From positions 1 to 5,993 of the forward strand of contig DAIESZ010000246.1 of assembly GCA_027346035.1 (NCBI GenBank): DNA of 5,993 bases, read 5' to 3'. The notes under the pieces are model-generated. The model saw only the letters and a program-made list of their open reading frames with translations, ran no database searches and was not told where the DNA came from. The stretch comes from Propionibacteriaceae bacterium (GTDB taxonomy: Bacteria > Actinomycetota > Actinomycetes > Propionibacteriales > Propionibacteriaceae). Shown here piece after piece: positions 4,606-5,993 of the stretch (position 1 is its first letter; each line of letters begins with the position of its first letter). The position numbers and the translations under genes are program-made.

Positions 4606-5993
4606 ATGCGCGGGGTCGGCTCGTTCGCCGCCGTCGATCTGGGGGCGACCAGTGGCCGGGTGATGTTGGCCACGCTCACCCCGGACGCCGACGGTGCGCG
4701 GGTCGACCTGCGCCAGGTGCGCCGGTTCAGCCATGACCCGCTGCCGGTGTCGGGTGAACTGCACTGGAACGTGTCCCGGCTGTTCAGCGAGGTGCGCGAG
4801 GGCCTCTGGGACGCCGAACGCCTGGCCGGCGGGCTGAGCGGCATCGGCGTCGACACGTGGGCGGTCGACTACGGACTGCTCGACCGGTCGGGCGCGCTGC
4901 TCGGTGACCCGTTCAACTACCGTGACCCCCGCACCCGGGGCGTCCCCGAGCAGGTGTTCGCGCACGTGCCGGCGTCGCAGTTCCACGCCCGCTGCGGCCT
5001 GCAGGTGCAGCCGTTCAACACGATCTTCCAGCTCGTCGCGGCCGCCGACACCACCCCGTGGGCCGATGTGCGGCACCTGCTGCTGATGCCCGACCTGTTC
5101 GGCTTCTGGCTCACCGGGCGGGCGGTGGCCGAGATCACCAACGCGTCGACCACCGGACTGCTCGACGTGCGCCGCCGCACCTGGTCGCGGGCCACGCTCG
5201 ACGACCTGCGCTCGATCTGGGGGATACCCGCCGCCGACTTCCTGCCCGAACTGGTCGAGGCCGGGACGGTGCTCGGGCCGGTGCGCGACCGGCTGGTGAC
5301 GTCGCAGGCCCGGGTCGTCGCGGTCGGGACCCACGACACCGCCTCGGCGATCGTGGCCGTGCCGGCGTCCGGCACCGACTTCGCCTACATCAGCTCGGGC
5401 ACCTGGTCGCTCGTCGGCCTCGAACTCGACGCCCCGGTGCTCACCGAGGCCAGTCGCGAGGCGAACTTCACCAACGAACTCGGCGTCGACGGCACGGTCC
5501 GCTACCTCAAGAACATCATGGGCCTGTGGGTGCTCAGCGAGTCGATCCGCACGTGGGCCGGGGCGGGCCTGCGCGTCGACCTCGTCGACCTCATCGCGGC
5601 GGCGTCCGACCTGCCCGGGCTGTGCACGGTCGTCGACATCAACGACGCGACCCTGCTGCCCCCCGGCGACATGCCCACCCGGATCGCGGAGCTGGCCGCG
5701 GCGGCGGGGGAGCCCGTGCCGCAGAGCCCGGCCGAGGTCGCCCGCTGCATCCTGGACTCGCTGGCCCTCGCCCACCGTCAGGCCGTGCGACAGGCCTGCG
5801 AACTCGCCGGACGCGACGTCTCGGTCGTGCACATGGTCGGCGGCGGCACGAACAACGCGCTGCTGTGCCGGTTGACCGCCGAGGCCACCGGGCTGCCCGT
5901 CATCGCCGGACCGGATGAGGGCACCGCCCTCGGCAACGTGCTCGTCCAGGCGCGGGCGCTGGGCGCGCTCGAGGGCGATCTCGACGCGCTCCG
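4606..5993 (+). CDS. rhaB: L-rhamnulokinase (3' end outside window)
   Basis: This is a FGGY-family sugar kinase predicted to phosphorylate L-rhamnulose with ATP to L-rhamnulose-1-phosphate. The frame is open from ATG 4606 through the last base, giving 462 codons; RhaB proteins run near 480-490 residues, so only the tail is missing. Phosphate motif 1 is AVDLGATSGRVML (9-21), followed by GIGVDTWAVDYGLLD (79-93) and FNYRDPRT (103-110). GTHDTASA (241-248) holds the likely catalytic base Asp244, SSGTWSLVG (263-271) is phosphate motif 2, and VGGGTNNALLC (411-421) is the adenosine motif. These signatures are specific to rhamnulokinases among FGGY kinases. The start lies one base after the rhaI stop with only a weak GGGG (4594-4597) upstream, so translation is probably coupled to rhaI. 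No aldolase gene lies between the two, as occurs in some actinobacterial clusters. Confidence 0.93.
   Translation, partial: MRGVGSFAAVDLGATSGRVMLATLTPDADGARVDLRQVRRFSHDPLPVSGELHWNVSRLFSEVREGLWDAERLAGGLSGIGVDTWAVDYGLLDRSGALLGDPFNYRDPRTRGVPEQVFAHVPASQFHARCGLQVQPFNTIFQLVAAADTTPWADVRHLLLMPDLFGFWLTGRAVAEITNASTTGLLDVRRRTWSRATLDDLRSIWGIPAADFLPELVEAGTVLGPVRDRLVTSQARVVAVGTHDTASAIVAVPASGTDFAYISSGTWSLVGLELDAPVLTEASREANFTNELGVDGTVRYLKNIMGLWVLSESIRTWAGAGLRVDLVDLIAAASDLPGLCTVVDINDATLLPPGDMPTRIAELAAAAGEPVPQSPAEVARCILDSLALAHRQAVRQACELAGRDVSVVHMVGGGTNNALLCRLTAEATGLPVIAGPDEGTALGNVLVQARALGALEGDLDAL

Noticed and set aside
3393..4856. A 487-codon minus-strand frame across rhaI
   Set aside because: Its low-complexity Val/Glu/Asp/Gly/His composition matches a reverse reading of GC-rich codons; rhaI on the other strand has full catalytic motifs.
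4522..5832. A 436-codon minus-strand frame across rhaB
   Set aside because: It is an antisense shadow with no recognisable domain; the + strand encodes a complete set of rhamnulokinase motifs.
5058..5918. A 286-codon + strand frame inside rhaB
   Set aside because: It is almost all Arg, Ala, Gly and Pro and out of frame with the rhaB motifs, so it is a shadow.
1..5993. Mobile elements, CRISPR arrays, tRNA or rRNA genes
   Set aside because: I found no direct-repeat arrays, transposase-like frames, IS-type terminal repeats or recognisable RNA gene sequence.

Overview
The window is very GC-rich DNA. Codons mostly end in G or C, intergenic gaps are short, and long spurious open frames lie antisense to real genes. 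This suits an actinomycete (Actinomycetota). The isomerase resembles the Gram-positive (Streptomyces-type) RhaI group, which agrees, but I cannot name a genus from the sequence alone.

Layout. Positions 1-489 (+) hold the C-terminal part of an ABC-2 type export permease whose start lies before the window. Twenty bases later a convergent gene, 510-2342 (-), encodes a cytoplasmic GH13 alpha-glucan hydrolase of the neopullulanase/cyclomaltodextrinase/maltodextrin-glucosidase type, with every catalytic motif intact. A divergent intergenic region (2343-2598) carries a plausible promoter for each direction, a LacI-family-like operator, and a possible 33-codon Arg-rich short ORF. The right half, all on +, is a rhamnose block: a cytoplasmic CE12/SGNH rhamnogalacturonan acetylesterase-like gene (2599-3336), L-rhamnose isomerase rhaI (3426-4604) and L-rhamnulokinase rhaB (4606 to beyond the window end). 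rhaB is open to the edge of the window.

How the genes fit together. Rhamnogalacturonan I is a rhamnose-containing, acetylated pectin backbone. The esterase would remove acetyl groups from imported oligosaccharides, RhaI would convert released L-rhamnose to L-rhamnulose, and RhaB would make L-rhamnulose-1-phosphate. The next enzyme, the aldolase, is not in the window, and neither is a rhamnose transporter, a regulator, or an enzyme that releases rhamnose. rhaI and rhaB are one base apart and almost surely cotranscribed.

The most notable non-coding structure is the 89-bp gap before rhaI. It has a strong SigA-like promoter (TTTACA, 17 bp, TACCTT) whose spacer holds an inverted repeat. A LacI-type operator-like site lies at the predicted transcription start, and a perfect 14-bp palindrome sits just before the Shine-Dalgarno sequence. 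The window is mainly a recognisable sugar-catabolic locus. I see no wholly new system, but its regulatory regions contain several testable, possibly undescribed elements.
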